From: Calothrix sp. MO_167.B12
GTDB taxonomy: Bacteria; Cyanobacteriota; Cyanobacteriia; Cyanobacteriales; Nostocaceae
NCBI GenBank assembly: GCA_030066045.1
Contig: JASJCJ010000089.1
Span: forward strand, 1 to 33,889
Direction of reading: 5' to 3'
Length of the DNA: 33,889 nt
Under the pieces are notes generated by a model. That model saw only the letters and a list, made by a program, of their open reading frames with translations. It did no database searches and had not been told where the DNA came from. Within the stretch, counting starts at the first letter, position 1. Each line of letters begins with the position of its first letter. Shown here one piece after another: positions 14,570-23,265 of the stretch. The translations under genes were made by a program, and so were the position numbers.

Positions 14570-14708
14570 ATCAAGTGCGGATGAATATTTATAAAACTTC
14601 ATCCACTTGTGGCTTTTTCAAAAATATGCGGTAGTGGGAGCCGGAAAGCTCCCTTTATATACGAAGTGGGCAAGATTCCCACACTACAAATTTAAACATT
14701 TTTAGATA

Positions 14709-14918
14709 CACATATCTTGCACCTTCTCAATAACTGTAAGGTGGGCATAGGTGGATTGCTAATACCAATTTCAAAAAATAATGCGACAAATAGATTCTTG
14801 TAGAGACGTAGCATTGCTACGTCTCTACCAAAGGATGTGTTGCGATCATTTATTAAATCGGTATCAATAATTAAGGGTTACAGGCGGTTTTCGCAATAAT
14901 CATGTGGTGCAAGATGTG
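14709..14918. repeat. family-3 element interrupted by a family-1 element
   Basis: The left half (14709-14761, CACATATCTTGCACC...GGATTGCTA) and right half (14865-14918, CAATAATTAAGGGTTACAGG...GGTGCAAGATGTG) together reproduce the intact element at 10375-10483 on the opposite strand. They are separated by a family-1 element at 14762-14864. Confidence 0.85.
14762..14864 (+). repeat. family-1 hairpin element, copy D, inserted in family 3
   Basis: The ends are ATACCAATTTCAAAAAATAA-type and TTAAATCGGTAT, with TGCGACA inside. The right inner arm is degraded to TGTTGCGA. The central hairpin at 14800-14828 begins GTAGAGACGTAGCATTGCTA and ends CGTCTCTAC. It differs from those of copies A, B and C. Confidence 0.85.
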
Positions 14919-15061
14919 AATATACCAAGCGGGCAAGATGATATACCAAGCGAACCAGATGATATATCAAGCGGGCAAGATGCCCGCACTACAAATTGAA
15001 TATTTTGATATACCAAGCGGGCTACAAATTGAAACATTTGGGATGCCCCCTCCTTCCCTCT

Positions 15062-15122
15062 GGGCGGGGAAACCCCGCCCCTACTCCGAACACCGAACAC
15101 CGAACACTGAACTCCGAACTCA
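15062..15122. repeat. GC-rich hairpin followed by a heptamer array
   Basis: The hairpin GGGCGGGG-AAA-CCCCGCCC (15062-15080) is followed through CTACTC by five 7-bp units: CGAACAC three times, TGAACTC and CGAACTC. The block at 22190-22260 is the same arrangement in reverse orientation. Confidence 0.85.
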
Positions 15123-15268
15123 TTCCCTCTCAAATATCTTGCTTGTCAGCCGTGCTTGTGATAAGAAGATTACACGTTAAAAATATTAGACTGAGATATA
15201 AGGACTCAGATTACACTGAATCCATCAAGTCAATTTCCCTAATAGCTTAAATTTAGGAGCATATATAT

Positions 15269-16108
15269 ATGGTTGAACCAATTATTGCGATTGTTTTAGT
15301 GCTCATGGGTTATGCCTTGGGATCGGCGAAAATTATTAATGAAGGTAATGAAGCTTTAGTTGAACGCTTAGGAAGAAAACACCGTAAGCTCTTACCGGGG
15401 TTAAATTTTATTGTCCCCTTTGTCGATCAGGTTGTCATGGAGGATACTACCAGAGAACAACTTCTGGATATTAAACCCCAAAATGTGATCACTAAAGACA
15501 ATATCTATCTAGAGGTAGATGCTGTGGTTTACTGGCGCATTATGGATATGCAGAAGAGTTTTTATGAAATTGACGATTTGCAAGAAGGGCTAAATAATCT
15601 GGCTACTACCACTCTTCGGGAGGTTATTGCTCAAAATACTTTGGAGCAAACCAATGTTTCTAGGATGGAGATGGACCAGGAGATATTAGACAGGTTGAAT
15701 GAGATCACTAAAGATTGGGGAGTCAGTATTTTACGGGTAGATATTCAAAGTATTAACCCCCCTGAGAGTGTACAAAAATCAATGGAGGTGCAGAGAGCTG
15801 TAGAAATTGAAACTCAGGCTGCTGTTGAGAGAGCAGAAGGGGAAAGACAAGCTGCAATCAAAAAAGCAGAAGGAACTACGAGATCTATGCAAATTATTGC
15901 CGAGGCTATACGTTCTAATCCTGAAAGTAGGGAAATTCTCCGCTATCTTGTGGCTCAAGATTATGTGGAAGCTAGCCAAAAGCTCAGTGCCAGTGACAAT
16001 GCTAAAATCATTTTCATGGACCCTGGCAAATCAAAAGATATCTATGATCAGGTAGTTGCTGAGGAAGTAGCTCGTAACGATCGCAGCAATGGTAATGGTA
16101 ATGTATAA
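15269..16108 (+). CDS. SPFH/band-7 (stomatin-like) membrane protein
   Basis: The 279-residue protein has one N-terminal membrane helix (about 4-20). The SPFH domain follows, with NEALVERLGRKHRKLLPGLN (28-47) and the core around VITKDNIYLEVDAVVYWRI. A coiled-coil segment rich in Glu/Ala (about 185-215, ETQAAVERAEGERQAAIKKA) precedes a short C-terminal tail. Stomatin/prohibitin-type proteins form large ring oligomers in membranes and organise lipids or modulate proteases and channels. The cyanobacterial partner is unknown here, and no NfeD-type protease gene is adjacent. The ATG at 15269 is preceded by AGGAG (15255-15259) with 9 nt spacing, so the start is well supported. It appears to be a single-gene transcript. 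Confidence 0.92.
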   Translation: MVEPIIAIVLVLMGYALGSAKIINEGNEALVERLGRKHRKLLPGLNFIVPFVDQVVMEDTTREQLLDIKPQNVITKDNIYLEVDAVVYWRIMDMQKSFYEIDDLQEGLNNLATTTLREVIAQNTLEQTNVSRMEMDQEILDRLNEITKDWGVSILRVDIQSINPPESVQKSMEVQRAVEIETQAAVERAEGERQAAIKKAEGTTRSMQIIAEAIRSNPESREILRYLVAQDYVEASQKLSASDNAKIIFMDPGKSKDIYDQVVAEEVARNDRSNGNGNV

Positions 16109-16225
16109 ATAATGAAAATAGATGACTGTAATTTCTCAAGGCATAATTTGAGATAACAGGGAGCCACAAATAGAAATAAATCTGTTTCTAGGTGCCATTG
16201 TTTCGATAAGCTTCCCTAACAAAAC

Positions 16226-17089
16226 CTATTTAAGCAAAGTGGGGTCTCGAAAAATTGCATCTGCAACTAATTTAACATCATGCATGGCTCTTACATCATG
16301 AACTCGGAGTATGTCAGCACCGTTAAAAATGGCTGCACAACAAGCTGCTGCGGTTCCCCAAACTCTAGCTTTCGCTTGGGGTTGATTTAAAATCTGACCG
16401 ATAAAACTTTTACGGGATGGCCCGACTAAAATCGGACAATTGAGCCATCTTAAGTCTGACAAACGGCGAAAAATCTCTATGTTTTGACTGTGGTTCTTGG
16501 CAAAGCCAATCCCCGGATCGATAATTATTTTCTCCCTGGAAATACCCGCAGAAGTGCCTGCGGCTATTTGTGCTGCTAAAAAATCCCTCATCTCCCCAAT
16601 TAAATTTTGGTAATTGGTGAGTTGTTGCATTGTTTGGGGATTACCACGTATGTGCATTATAACAATAGGTACATCCAGGCTAGCAACCGTTGGTAACATT
16701 TCTGGGTCAAAAGTCCCCCCAGAAATGTCATTAATTATATCAGCCCCAGATGCGATCGCGGCTTTGGCTACTTCTGCTCTGGTGGTATCAACGGAAATAG
16801 GAATATTCGTTTCTGCACGAATCGCCTTTACCACTGGCAATACCCTGTCTAACTCTACTTCCAGGTCAACTTCTTTTGCCCCTGGTCTGGTGGATTGCCC
16901 GCCAATATCAATCATATCAGCCCCTGCTGCTTCTAACTCCCTGGCATGATCCACAGCGGCAGTTACTGAGTTAAAATCGCCACCATCACTGAAACTGTCG
17001 GGAGTTACATTTAACACACCCATTAAATAAGTTCGCTGTCCCCAAGAGAAACAGCGATCGCGTATCATTAAACTATTGGTATTAGTCAA
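16226..17089 (-). CDS. folP: dihydropteroate synthase
   Basis: FolP condenses p-aminobenzoate with dihydropterin pyrophosphate in folate synthesis and is the sulfonamide target. The 287-residue protein has both family signatures: LMGVLNVTPDSFSDGGDF near residue 22 and MIDIGGQSTRPGA near 60. It also has the later motifs SVDTTRAEVA, NDISGG, IIIDPGIGFAKN and GPSRKSFIG. The TIM barrel appears complete. The start is uncertain: TTG 17089 keeps a TNSLMIR segment that I recall in homologues, while ATG 17068 gives a protein seven residues shorter. No Shine-Dalgarno sequence is seen for either. A heptamer array begins 5 bp upstream of the TTG. tpiA is upstream on the same strand, a gene order I recall from other cyanobacteria. 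Confidence 0.93.
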   Translation of the reverse strand: MTNTNSLMIRDRCFSWGQRTYLMGVLNVTPDSFSDGGDFNSVTAAVDHARELEAAGADMIDIGGQSTRPGAKEVDLEVELDRVLPVVKAIRAETNIPISVDTTRAEVAKAAIASGADIINDISGGTFDPEMLPTVASLDVPIVIMHIRGNPQTMQQLTNYQNLIGEMRDFLAAQIAAGTSAGISREKIIIDPGIGFAKNHSQNIEIFRRLSDLRWLNCPILVGPSRKSFIGQILNQPQAKARVWGTAAACCAAIFNGADILRVHDVRAMHDVKLVADAIFRDPTLLK

Positions 17090-17392
17090 GGGGAATTTAG
17101 AATTTAGAATGAAGAATTTAGAATGAAGAATTTAGAATTATTATTCTCCACGGATAAATCCGAGGGCTTGTATCCAGTCTATTCTTTGGTTACGGGGGAA
17201 AGCTAAGGGAAAAATGGTGAAGCATGGGATTTCTTCCATTCATCGCTAGAGAATTTAGTTCTTTATTACTTATTACTTATTACTTGTTACTTATTACTTA
17301 TTACCTCCCCCTTGTGGGGTAAATACCATTTTGGATTTTAGCTATTCAGTAATTCCAACATCCAAAATGGTATAATTTGCGGCTATTTTACT
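17090..17392. repeat. tpiA-folP spacer with two heptamer arrays and an inverted repeat
   Basis: The spacer holds a heptamer array of AATTTAG and AATGAAG units (17095-17140), six TTATTAC-type units (17264-17305), and a perfect 14-bp inverted repeat. The arms of that repeat are ATACCATTTTGGAT (17323-17336) and ATCCAAAATGGTAT (17360-17373). It follows the tpiA stop codon (on the minus strand) by about 20 bp and may end its transcript. Confidence 0.85.
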
Positions 17393-18118
17393 TTATTGAT
17401 AATTGACAATGCGAGCAAAATCAGCAGGTTCTAGACTAGCTCCTCCCACCAAAGCACCATCAATTTCTGGTTGAGCCATAATCTCATCAACATTACCAGG
17501 CTTGACTGAACCACCATATTGAATTGATACATTTAGATTGCTCAACAAAGAGCGAATTAAACCAATGACTCGATTAGCTTCCTTAGCTTCACAGGTATCG
17601 CCAGTACCAATTGCCCAAATTGGTTCATAAGCTATGACTAAGTTACTTTGGTCTACATCTACTAAAGCTGTTTTAATTTGATTAGTAATGAGGGATTCGG
17701 TTTCACCTGCGTCTCTCTGTTGTTTGGTTTCCCCTACACATAAAATCGGCGTTAAACCGTACTTTTGAGCCGCTTTGAGACGCATATTTACCGTTTCATC
17801 GGTTTCCCCAAAATACTGTCGTCGTTCGCTATGACCGACAATTACATAGCGTATGCCAATTTCCTGCAACATCGCTCCGGAAATTTCACCCGTGTAGGCT
17901 CCACTTGCTTCCCAGTGAATGTTTTGCGCTCCTAATTGGATGCGGCTGCCATGTAGACTATGAGATAAAATACTTAAGTCTGTGAAGGGAACACATAGCA
18001 CAACTTCTCTATCAGAGGGAGTTTTCTCCAAAAGGGGCAGAAATCCTTGGAGAAAGTCCTTAGATTCTGCCTGGGTTTTGAACATTTTCCAGTTACCGGC
18101 AATAACGATTTTTCGCAC
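17393..18118 (-). CDS. tpiA: triosephosphate isomerase
   Basis: TpiA interconverts dihydroxyacetone phosphate and glyceraldehyde 3-phosphate in glycolysis and the Calvin cycle. Visible motifs are the substrate-binding AGNWKMFKT (catalytic Lys11), the histidine loop [13 protein letters not shown], the catalytic glutamate in [13 protein letters not shown] and the phosphate-binding [10 protein letters not shown]. From GTG 18118 the protein is 241 residues and begins [11 protein letters not shown], as I recall for cyanobacterial homologues. An in-frame TTG at 18133 would add five residues (MTKSP), with AGGA only 3 nt before it. I prefer the GTG on homology. The enzyme is complete and should be active. 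folP lies 303 bp downstream. Confidence 0.95.
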   Translation of the reverse strand: MRKIVIAGNWKMFKTQAESKDFLQGFLPLLEKTPSDREVVLCVPFTDLSILSHSLHGSRIQLGAQNIHWEASGAYTGEISGAMLQEIGIRYVIVGHSERRQYFGETDETVNMRLKAAQKYGLTPILCVGETKQQRDAGETESLITNQIKTALVDVDQSNLVIAYEPIWAIGTGDTCEAKEANRVIGLIRSLLSNLNVSIQYGGSVKPGNVDEIMAQPEIDGALVGGASLEPADFARIVNYQ

Positions 18119-18352
18119 AGGTGATTTAGTCAATATCCTAATATGAATGTGTTGGTCTGCTTTTTTACTCCTTGAAAGGCTATATCCCGGAGAATTTTCA
18201 CCCTGATTTTGGGTTTAGAGTGAGAGCTTCAACAGGAACTTACCCATGGGAAGTCTACAAATGTCTCTTTTTCAAAATACCAGATCCGGTGACAGTACTG
18301 AAATGTCGCGGGTAATTTTTCTGGTGTTGCTTTGGGCGATCGATACAATGAA

Positions 18353-18416
18353 GGAGTGAAGGAGGGAAGGAGTGAGGGAGGGAAGGAGTGAAGGAGTGAG
18401 GGAGGGAAGGAGTAGG
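18353..18416 (-). repeat. octamer array (GGAGTGAA/GGAGGGAA/GGAGTGAG)
   Basis: Eight consecutive 8-bp units (the last is GGAGTAGG) are in register. They are the reverse complement of the TTCACTCC type at 13108. The last unit runs into GGGGCGCATTGCGTGCGCCC, a palindrome. Confidence 0.93.
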
Positions 18417-18519
18417 GGCGCATTGCGTGCGCCCTGGAGGTTAAGGAGTGAAGGAGTAGGGGTGGGGTTTCCCCGCCCAGGGTGAGGGAGAAAGACTGTG
18501 GTCAAATAAGAGATGATTA

Positions 18520-18591
18520 GCCTGTAACCCTTATTATTTCGTAACCCACCAATGCCCAGCTTACCCTTATTGAGAAGGTGCAAGATATGTG
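18520..18591. repeat. family-3 element, partial copy
   Basis: It matches positions 10411-10483 nearly base for base (GCCTGTAACCCTTATTATTT through GGTGCAAGATATGTG). The other half is reduced to ATGATTA, so an internal deletion of about 16 bp and loss of the left end is likely. Confidence 0.85.
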
Positions 18592-18723
18592 AAGAGGTAA
18601 TAAGTGTTAACCTTCAGCTTGAAATCTATAGGGCTACCCATTGAAGGCGCGGACATTCCTAAATTCAGTAAACCCTTTGACAGCCTGCTGTCGCGCTTCC
18701 CTGCTCCCTAGTGTGTAGCACCA

Positions 18724-18751
18724 TAAAATCTAAAATCTAAAATCTAAAATC
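18724..18751 (+). repeat. heptamer array (TAAAATC)4 abutting a start codon
   Basis: Four perfect TAAAATC units end two bases before the ATG at 18754. No ribosome-binding site is left between array and start. A single CTAAAATC also precedes the ATG at 25309. Confidence 0.92.
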
Positions 18752-18753
18752 GA

Positions 18754-20202
18754 ATGCCCAATACCGATCGCACTAATTCATATATTAAAGATTCTAATCA
18801 ATCCCCAGGTGCGGAGGAATTAGATGGTGCCATATTTACTTTTGCAGAAATTCAAACGGAACTCAACTACCAAAGGGCACAAACAGCACTACAAAATTTA
18901 GCTACTAATCTGGATCTTACCCCCCAAGAACAACAGGGCTTAGAAAATGAAATTGCTGATTTAGAAACCATGTTGGGTAAATTAGAGAACGTGGTTTTAC
19001 AGATTGCTGCCTTTGGTATGGTGGGGAGGGGTAAGTCTTCTTTACTCAATGCTTTGGTAGGACAGCCTGTGTTTGAGACTGGGGCTTTGCATGGTGTTAC
19101 TCGCACGGAGCAAAGGGTAAATTGGCACATTCATGAATCAGATAAGGAGACATTGCGAGTGACCCTATCTGCCCAGGGAAGAACCCAGGTGGAGTTGATT
19201 GACACTCCTGGTTTGGATGAGGTGGATGGGGACACCAGGGCTGCTTTAGCCCAGGAAGTGGCCCAACAGGCAGATTTAATTCTGTTTGTGATTGCCGGAG
19301 ATATGACCAAACTGGAACATGAGGCTCTTTCCCAGTTGCGGGAGGTGGGTAAACCCATATTATTGGTGTTTAATATGGTGGATCGATATCCAGAAACCGA
19401 TCGCATGGCAATTTATCATACCATCCGCGATCGCCGGGTTAAGGATTTGTTATCACCGGATGAAATTGTCATGGCGGCGGCTTCACCTATGGTCAGAACC
19501 TTAGTCCGCCGTGCTGATGGTACTAAGGGGGTACAGTTACGTCCAGGGGATGCCCAAATAGAAGAACTGAAGCTGAAAATCCTGGAAGTTCTCCAACGGG
19601 AAGGCAAGGATTTAGTCGCCCTGAATACCATGCTCTACGCCGATCACCTCAACGAGCAACTGGTACAGCGCAAACTAGTAATTCGGGATTTAGCAGCCAA
19701 TCAGCTAATTTGGAAAGCTGCCATTGCTAAAGCAGTAGCGATCGCCCTCAATCCAGTTACAGTAGTAGATATTCTCAGTGGAGCAGTCATTGATGTGGTG
19801 CTGATTTTGGGTTTATCCAAGCTGTACGGCATCCAAATGACAGAAGCAGGGGCAGTCAAATTGTTACAAAAAATCGCCCTAGGCATGGGCGGTATTAGTG
19901 CCAGTGAATTACTGGCAAATTTAGGATTAAGTTCGTTAAAAACCCTACTGGGTATTTCGGCACCAGCTACTGGGGGTGCGTCTTTAGCTCCCTATATGTC
20001 GGTAGCCTTAACCCAAGCCGCAGTAGCTGGTACTTCTTCCTACGGGATCGGACAAGTTACCAAAGCTTATTTAGCTAATGGGGCAACTTGGGGACCCAAT
20101 GGACCGAAAGCGGTGATTAATAAGATTTTGGCAAGTATTGACGAAAAATCAATTCTCAACCGCATCAAAGATGAATTGCAGCAAAAGGTAAAAATCAAGT
20201 AA
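18754..20202 (+). CDS. dynamin-like/Era-type GTPase with a DUF697-like C-terminal domain
   Basis: The 482-residue protein starts with a helical segment (about 25-80). The GTPase domain has G1 at 88-97 (FGMVGRGKSS), a switch region with Thr near G-V-T-R-T, G3 DTPG at 150-153 and G4 NMVD at 207-210. NMVD replaces the usual NKxD lysine with Met. The C-terminal part (about 320-470) is hydrophobic and helical (PVTVVDILSGAVIDVVLILG), as in DUF697-type membrane-associated GTPases. The substrate process is unknown, and membrane remodelling or assembly is the usual inference for this group. The ATG directly follows a heptamer array. The gene is convergent with the channel-like gene, leaving 33 bp between the stop codons. 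Confidence 0.88.
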   Translation: MPNTDRTNSYIKDSNQSPGAEELDGAIFTFAEIQTELNYQRAQTALQNLATNLDLTPQEQQGLENEIADLETMLGKLENVVLQIAAFGMVGRGKSSLLNALVGQPVFETGALHGVTRTEQRVNWHIHESDKETLRVTLSAQGRTQVELIDTPGLDEVDGDTRAALAQEVAQQADLILFVIAGDMTKLEHEALSQLREVGKPILLVFNMVDRYPETDRMAIYHTIRDRRVKDLLSPDEIVMAAASPMVRTLVRRADGTKGVQLRPGDAQIEELKLKILEVLQREGKDLVALNTMLYADHLNEQLVQRKLVIRDLAANQLIWKAAIAKAVAIALNPVTVVDILSGAVIDVVLILGLSKLYGIQMTEAGAVKLLQKIALGMGGISASELLANLGLSSLKTLLGISAPATGGASLAPYMSVALTQAAVAGTSSYGIGQVTKAYLANGATWGPNGPKAVINKILASIDEKSILNRIKDELQQKVKIK

Positions 20203-20235
20203 TGCTGTGTTTACCCATGACTACAATTTCAGTTG

Positions 20236-21882
20236 TTATCCTCTACTTTTAAAAGAGTTTAACCATTCTCTAACTTGCTCGCCAGCAACATCCCGACCAC
20301 CAAGACCGAAAGCTAAAGCAATTGCTACTGCGATCGCTCCTAATAATAAACCAAAGGCAAGGTTCACAATATTGGGTGCAATACCAATCCTTTGTAATGC
20401 CATGGCTGATACCAGGGCAATAATGGCAATTCTTGCCACCTGACCCAAAATCAATGCTTGGGGGTTGCCAGAACTGGTGATGATATTGAAAGCCAGATTT
20501 GCCAAAAACAAACCAATGGCAAATACCACCAATCCTGCTAATATCTGGGCAAATACCACCAGAATGCCTTGTACCAAGTTTGTCAGCGCAGGTATTTGGA
20601 GAATATCCAAGGCTGCCACCGTAGCAAACAGCATTACACCAACTAAAACAATAATCCCAGCAATCTCAGATGGGGTACGGGTGGTAGGAGTAGGTTCTGT
20701 TTCCCCTTCTGGAGATACGGTTGCTTTAGGTGTGGGCAATGGTAGTCCCAAAGCTGTAAAAATGTTGTTGAATCCCAGACTAGTCAAAATACTAGTCACA
20801 AATTCTGAAATAAACTGTCCCAAGAAATAGGCAATAGTTAAGATGGCACCAGCAGTAAAGATTGCAGGTAAGGTATCCAGTACCTTTTGCAACATAGAGA
20901 TCGCCGGTACAGAAATGGCAGAAATTTGTAAAGCATTCAGGGCTGAAATAGCCACGGGGATCAAAATTAGCACATAAACCAAAGTGCCAATAATTGATGA
21001 TAGGGACTGTCCACCAGCAGTTGCCCTCAATCCAAACCGACTACCGAGATTATTAATGCCAGTAGCAGCCAGTAAATTGGTGACAATGCGCCGTACCACA
21101 TTAGCTGTAAACCAACCAATGGCAAAAATAATTGCTGCTCCTAAAACATTGGGCAGCATGGCAAGGATCTCTGTAATCAGAGTTTGGATCGGTTCCAGTG
21201 CTTCCTGTAGTTGTAGGGCATCTAGAACTGGCATCAAGAACAAGAGAAAGACGAACCAATACAGGGCATTGCCAATGGTTTGACTCAGAGACATCTGAGC
21301 CAAACTGGGAGCCGTATCGTCCGGCTGATTAACCAGTTCATCAATCCTCAATACATCTAAGGTACGTACAGCCACAGTTCTGACTAAGGTTGCTACTACC
21401 CATGCAACTCCTAAAAGAACTCCCGCAGCCAATAACTTAGGCAAAAAGCCCACTAGTTGGGTTAACAAGTTATTCAGAGGTTGAGAAGCAATCTCCAGTC
21501 CTAGCCTTTGGAGAACTGCCACCACCACAAACAGCATGATGACCCAAAAAACTAAGCCACCGATAATTTTCTCTACCTTTGGCAGTTCTTCACCCGCACC
21601 ACGCCCCATTAATCCAGCGGCAATGCGATTGTCGAGATTCGTTTTACCGAGTAGACTCTTGATGAACCAAGACACCAATAAGGCGACTAACCAACCAATA
21701 AAAAGGATAACAATTGCCCAAATGGCGTTAGGCCACTGATTGATTTGTTGTAAAACCCCTTGCGTGCCCTGATTGGCAACTTGATTTAATTGCAAGGTGG
21801 GTGATTGTGCTAAAAATTTATCCACCCCGATTGACAAACCAGTTCCCATTACTTGGGTTATATTTTGCCAAGTTGTAATCAT
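20236..21882 (-). CDS. mechanosensitive-channel-like protein with repeated conserved TM helices
   Basis: The 548-residue protein is almost entirely membrane helices. It contains several copies of the conserved TM-helix repeat (PF05552 type), each with a hydrophobic helix followed by a Gly/Arg turn: IWAIVILFIGWLVALLVSWF, LPKLLAAGVLLGVAWVVATL, LPNVLGAAIIFAIGWFTANV, LPAIFTAGAILTIAYFLGQF, and VVFAIGLFLANLAFNII near the C-terminus. A Pro/Thr-rich soluble insert (PTPKATVSPEGETEPTPTTR) splits the last two repeats. Such proteins are annotated as mechanosensitive ion channel family members, but they lack the MscS beta domain, so conduction is unproven. The ATG at 21882 is the likely start. The gene is convergent with the GTPase gene. 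Confidence 0.85.
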   Translation of the reverse strand: MITTWQNITQVMGTGLSIGVDKFLAQSPTLQLNQVANQGTQGVLQQINQWPNAIWAIVILFIGWLVALLVSWFIKSLLGKTNLDNRIAAGLMGRGAGEELPKVEKIIGGLVFWVIMLFVVVAVLQRLGLEIASQPLNNLLTQLVGFLPKLLAAGVLLGVAWVVATLVRTVAVRTLDVLRIDELVNQPDDTAPSLAQMSLSQTIGNALYWFVFLLFLMPVLDALQLQEALEPIQTLITEILAMLPNVLGAAIIFAIGWFTANVVRRIVTNLLAATGINNLGSRFGLRATAGGQSLSSIIGTLVYVLILIPVAISALNALQISAISVPAISMLQKVLDTLPAIFTAGAILTIAYFLGQFISEFVTSILTSLGFNNIFTALGLPLPTPKATVSPEGETEPTPTTRTPSEIAGIIVLVGVMLFATVAALDILQIPALTNLVQGILVVFAQILAGLVVFAIGLFLANLAFNIITSSGNPQALILGQVARIAIIALVSAMALQRIGIAPNIVNLAFGLLLGAIAVAIALAFGLGGRDVAGEQVREWLNSFKSRG

Positions 21883-22446
21883 GGTTTTCCGGTATTTAAG
21901 TTAAGTGTTTTTGAAACGAAACACTTCAGACGTTCGTCAGAGTGGGTTGTGACTAGCAACCAACACCCCGATCGCTTCCTCAGTGTTTTGTCTTTGAATT
22001 TACCAGGAATAATTTACCAGGAAATTCTCCATGTAATGTATTTACAAGAATATTTTTTACTTTTTTATTTAGTTTTATTGCCTATTAGGGGTATAAATTC
22101 AATTTGATTTACTAATTTTCAAATTCTAGTACTTAGTTATGCAGTTATACAACTAACTAAGTAAACACTGGTATTGGATGTCATAGGGAGTTCGGAGTTC
22201 GGAGTTCGGAGTTCGGAGTTCGGAGTAGGGGCGGGGTTTCCCCGCCCGGAGGTGAGGGAGTGTAGACGCAACGGCGGCTTCTCGGAGAGTAGGAGTGAAC
22301 GAGGGAAGGAGTGAGGGAGTGAAAGAGGGAAGGAGGGAAGGAGGGATGAATTCAAGACTGTCAACTGTCAACTGTCAACTGTCAACCGTCAACCACCAAC
22401 CAACAACCAACAACCAACAACTCCATCACCTGAAAATTCAAAATGG
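21883..22446. repeat. intergenic region with heptamers, GC hairpin and octamers
   Basis: About 21883-22170 looks unique and likely holds the promoter of the channel-like gene. After it come a GGAGTTC heptamer array (22190-22224), the GC-rich hairpin (22229-22247), an inverted copy of the GCGTCTACA module (near 22260-22285), seven octamers (22292-22347), and a further heptamer array of CAACTGT to CAACCAA type (about 22359-22420). The last lies just beyond the 3' end of the SirB1-type gene. Confidence 0.88.
22190..22347 (-). repeat. composite block: heptamers, GC hairpin, octamers
   Basis: Five GGAGTTC units are followed by GTAGGGGCGGGG-TTT-CCCCGCCC and then by seven 8-bp units (GGAGTGAA, CGAGGGAA, GGAGTGAG and relatives). 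The order on the reverse strand, octamer-like then hairpin then heptamers, equals that at 15046-15122. Confidence 0.88.
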
Positions 22447-23265
22447 TTATCTACCCATTTGTGTCAATAAACCCCGAATCACATCAGCATCAAGGGCTTG
22501 GGGAGATTGGGCAAGGTAAGTTTCTAAGTCCCTAATTGCTTGAGAGAAACGACCTGTTTGATAAGATAATAAACCGCGATCGCGGATTTCTCCCACTACC
22601 CCTGGAAACAATAATAAAATCCTCTCCACCACTGCCAAAGCTTTTTCTAACTCTTGCTGATTCAGATAAATATATTTGAGGTTAGTCAGCATCCTCGCCA
22701 AAACTTGTTTCTTAGTTACCGGTGCTAAAAATTCCGGTTGCAAAGTCACCGATCGCTGGTAAATTTCTGTTAATTTTTCTTGACAATCTTCATAAAACAT
22801 TACCTCGCCATTTTCAAAAGCATCCACAAAAATTTCCATATCTGGGACTTGAGGACGGATGAGAAAATGACCAGGCATTCCAATACCTTGCATGGGAAAA
22901 TCTATCCGCTGGGCAATTTCCATATACACTAGAGCTAGAGAAATAGGGATTCCTAGCCGCCTGTCAATCACATGATTCAAAAAGCTATTACAGGGTTCAT
23001 AATAGTTCTCTTTGTTGCCCTGAAAACCCAAATCATCGTAAATATACTGATTAATTGTCTGGATAATCTTTAATGGATAATGTTCTGTTGGTAAGCGTTC
23101 TCTTAATTCTGCCGCCATAGTATCCAAAGCATTAAGGTATTCTTGAGGATCTAAGTGGGGATATTCTTCTTGGGCAATATATAAAGCAGCTTTGGCCAAG
23201 TCGATATGCTCGTCAGACTGCTGGATTTCTTGGTAAAAATATTGTCTTGCTGACGAGAAATGCAT
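22447..23265 (-). CDS. SirB1-family transglutaminase-like/TPR protein
   Basis: The 272-residue soluble protein has the SirB1 N-terminal transglutaminase-like domain (about 30-170; LGFQGNKENYYEPCNSFLNH, RRLGIPISLALVYMEIA, GMPGHFLIRP) and a C-terminal tetratricopeptide-like region (about 195-265; YIYLNQQELEKALAVVERIL, LLSYQTGRFSQAIRDLETYL). The potential catalytic triad is Cys in EPCNSF, His in GMPGHF and Asp in IFVDAF. All three are present, unlike in some family members. The biochemical role of the family is not well defined. The ATG is at 23265. It is divergent from the histidine kinase gene, with 91 bp between the start codons. Confidence 0.88.
   Translation of the reverse strand: MHFSSARQYFYQEIQQSDEHIDLAKAALYIAQEEYPHLDPQEYLNALDTMAAELRERLPTEHYPLKIIQTINQYIYDDLGFQGNKENYYEPCNSFLNHVIDRRLGIPISLALVYMEIAQRIDFPMQGIGMPGHFLIRPQVPDMEIFVDAFENGEVMFYEDCQEKLTEIYQRSVTLQPEFLAPVTKKQVLARMLTNLKYIYLNQQELEKALAVVERILLLFPGVVGEIRDRGLLSYQTGRFSQAIRDLETYLAQSPQALDADVIRGLLTQMGR

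Larger units (their letters stand above)
14180..15268. repeat. 1.1-kb nested-repeat region
   Basis: I find no gene here. The order is dispersed repeat F with a GTAGGTTGGGT palindrome inside it (14249-14569), a GTGGGAG...CTCCC palindrome (near 14633-14655), a family-3 element split by a family-1 element (14709-14918), and several near-copies of TACCAAGCGGGCAAGATG (14925-15020). A GC-rich hairpin (15062-15080) and a heptamer array (15086-15122) follow. About 15130-15268 is unique and should hold the promoter of the SPFH gene. Confidence 0.85.
18119..18753. repeat. repeat-rich region between tpiA and the GTPase gene
   Basis: No gene is visible. The stretch holds an octamer array (18353-18416), a GC-rich hairpin variant (18459-18478), a half-copy of the family-3 element (18520-18591), and a heptamer array (18724-18751) ending at the GTPase start. 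The tpiA promoter probably lies in the unique part, about 18140-18300. Confidence 0.8.

Noticed and set aside
14925-15020. CRISPR-like look of repeated TACCAAGCGGGCAAGATG segments
   Set aside because: Spacing is irregular (roughly 20-60 bp), the copies are degenerate, there are no unique spacers of constant length and no cas genes.
20236-21882. Plus-strand frames of 67-121 residues across the channel-like gene
   Set aside because: They are shadows of the long reverse-strand gene, which has clear repeated membrane helices.
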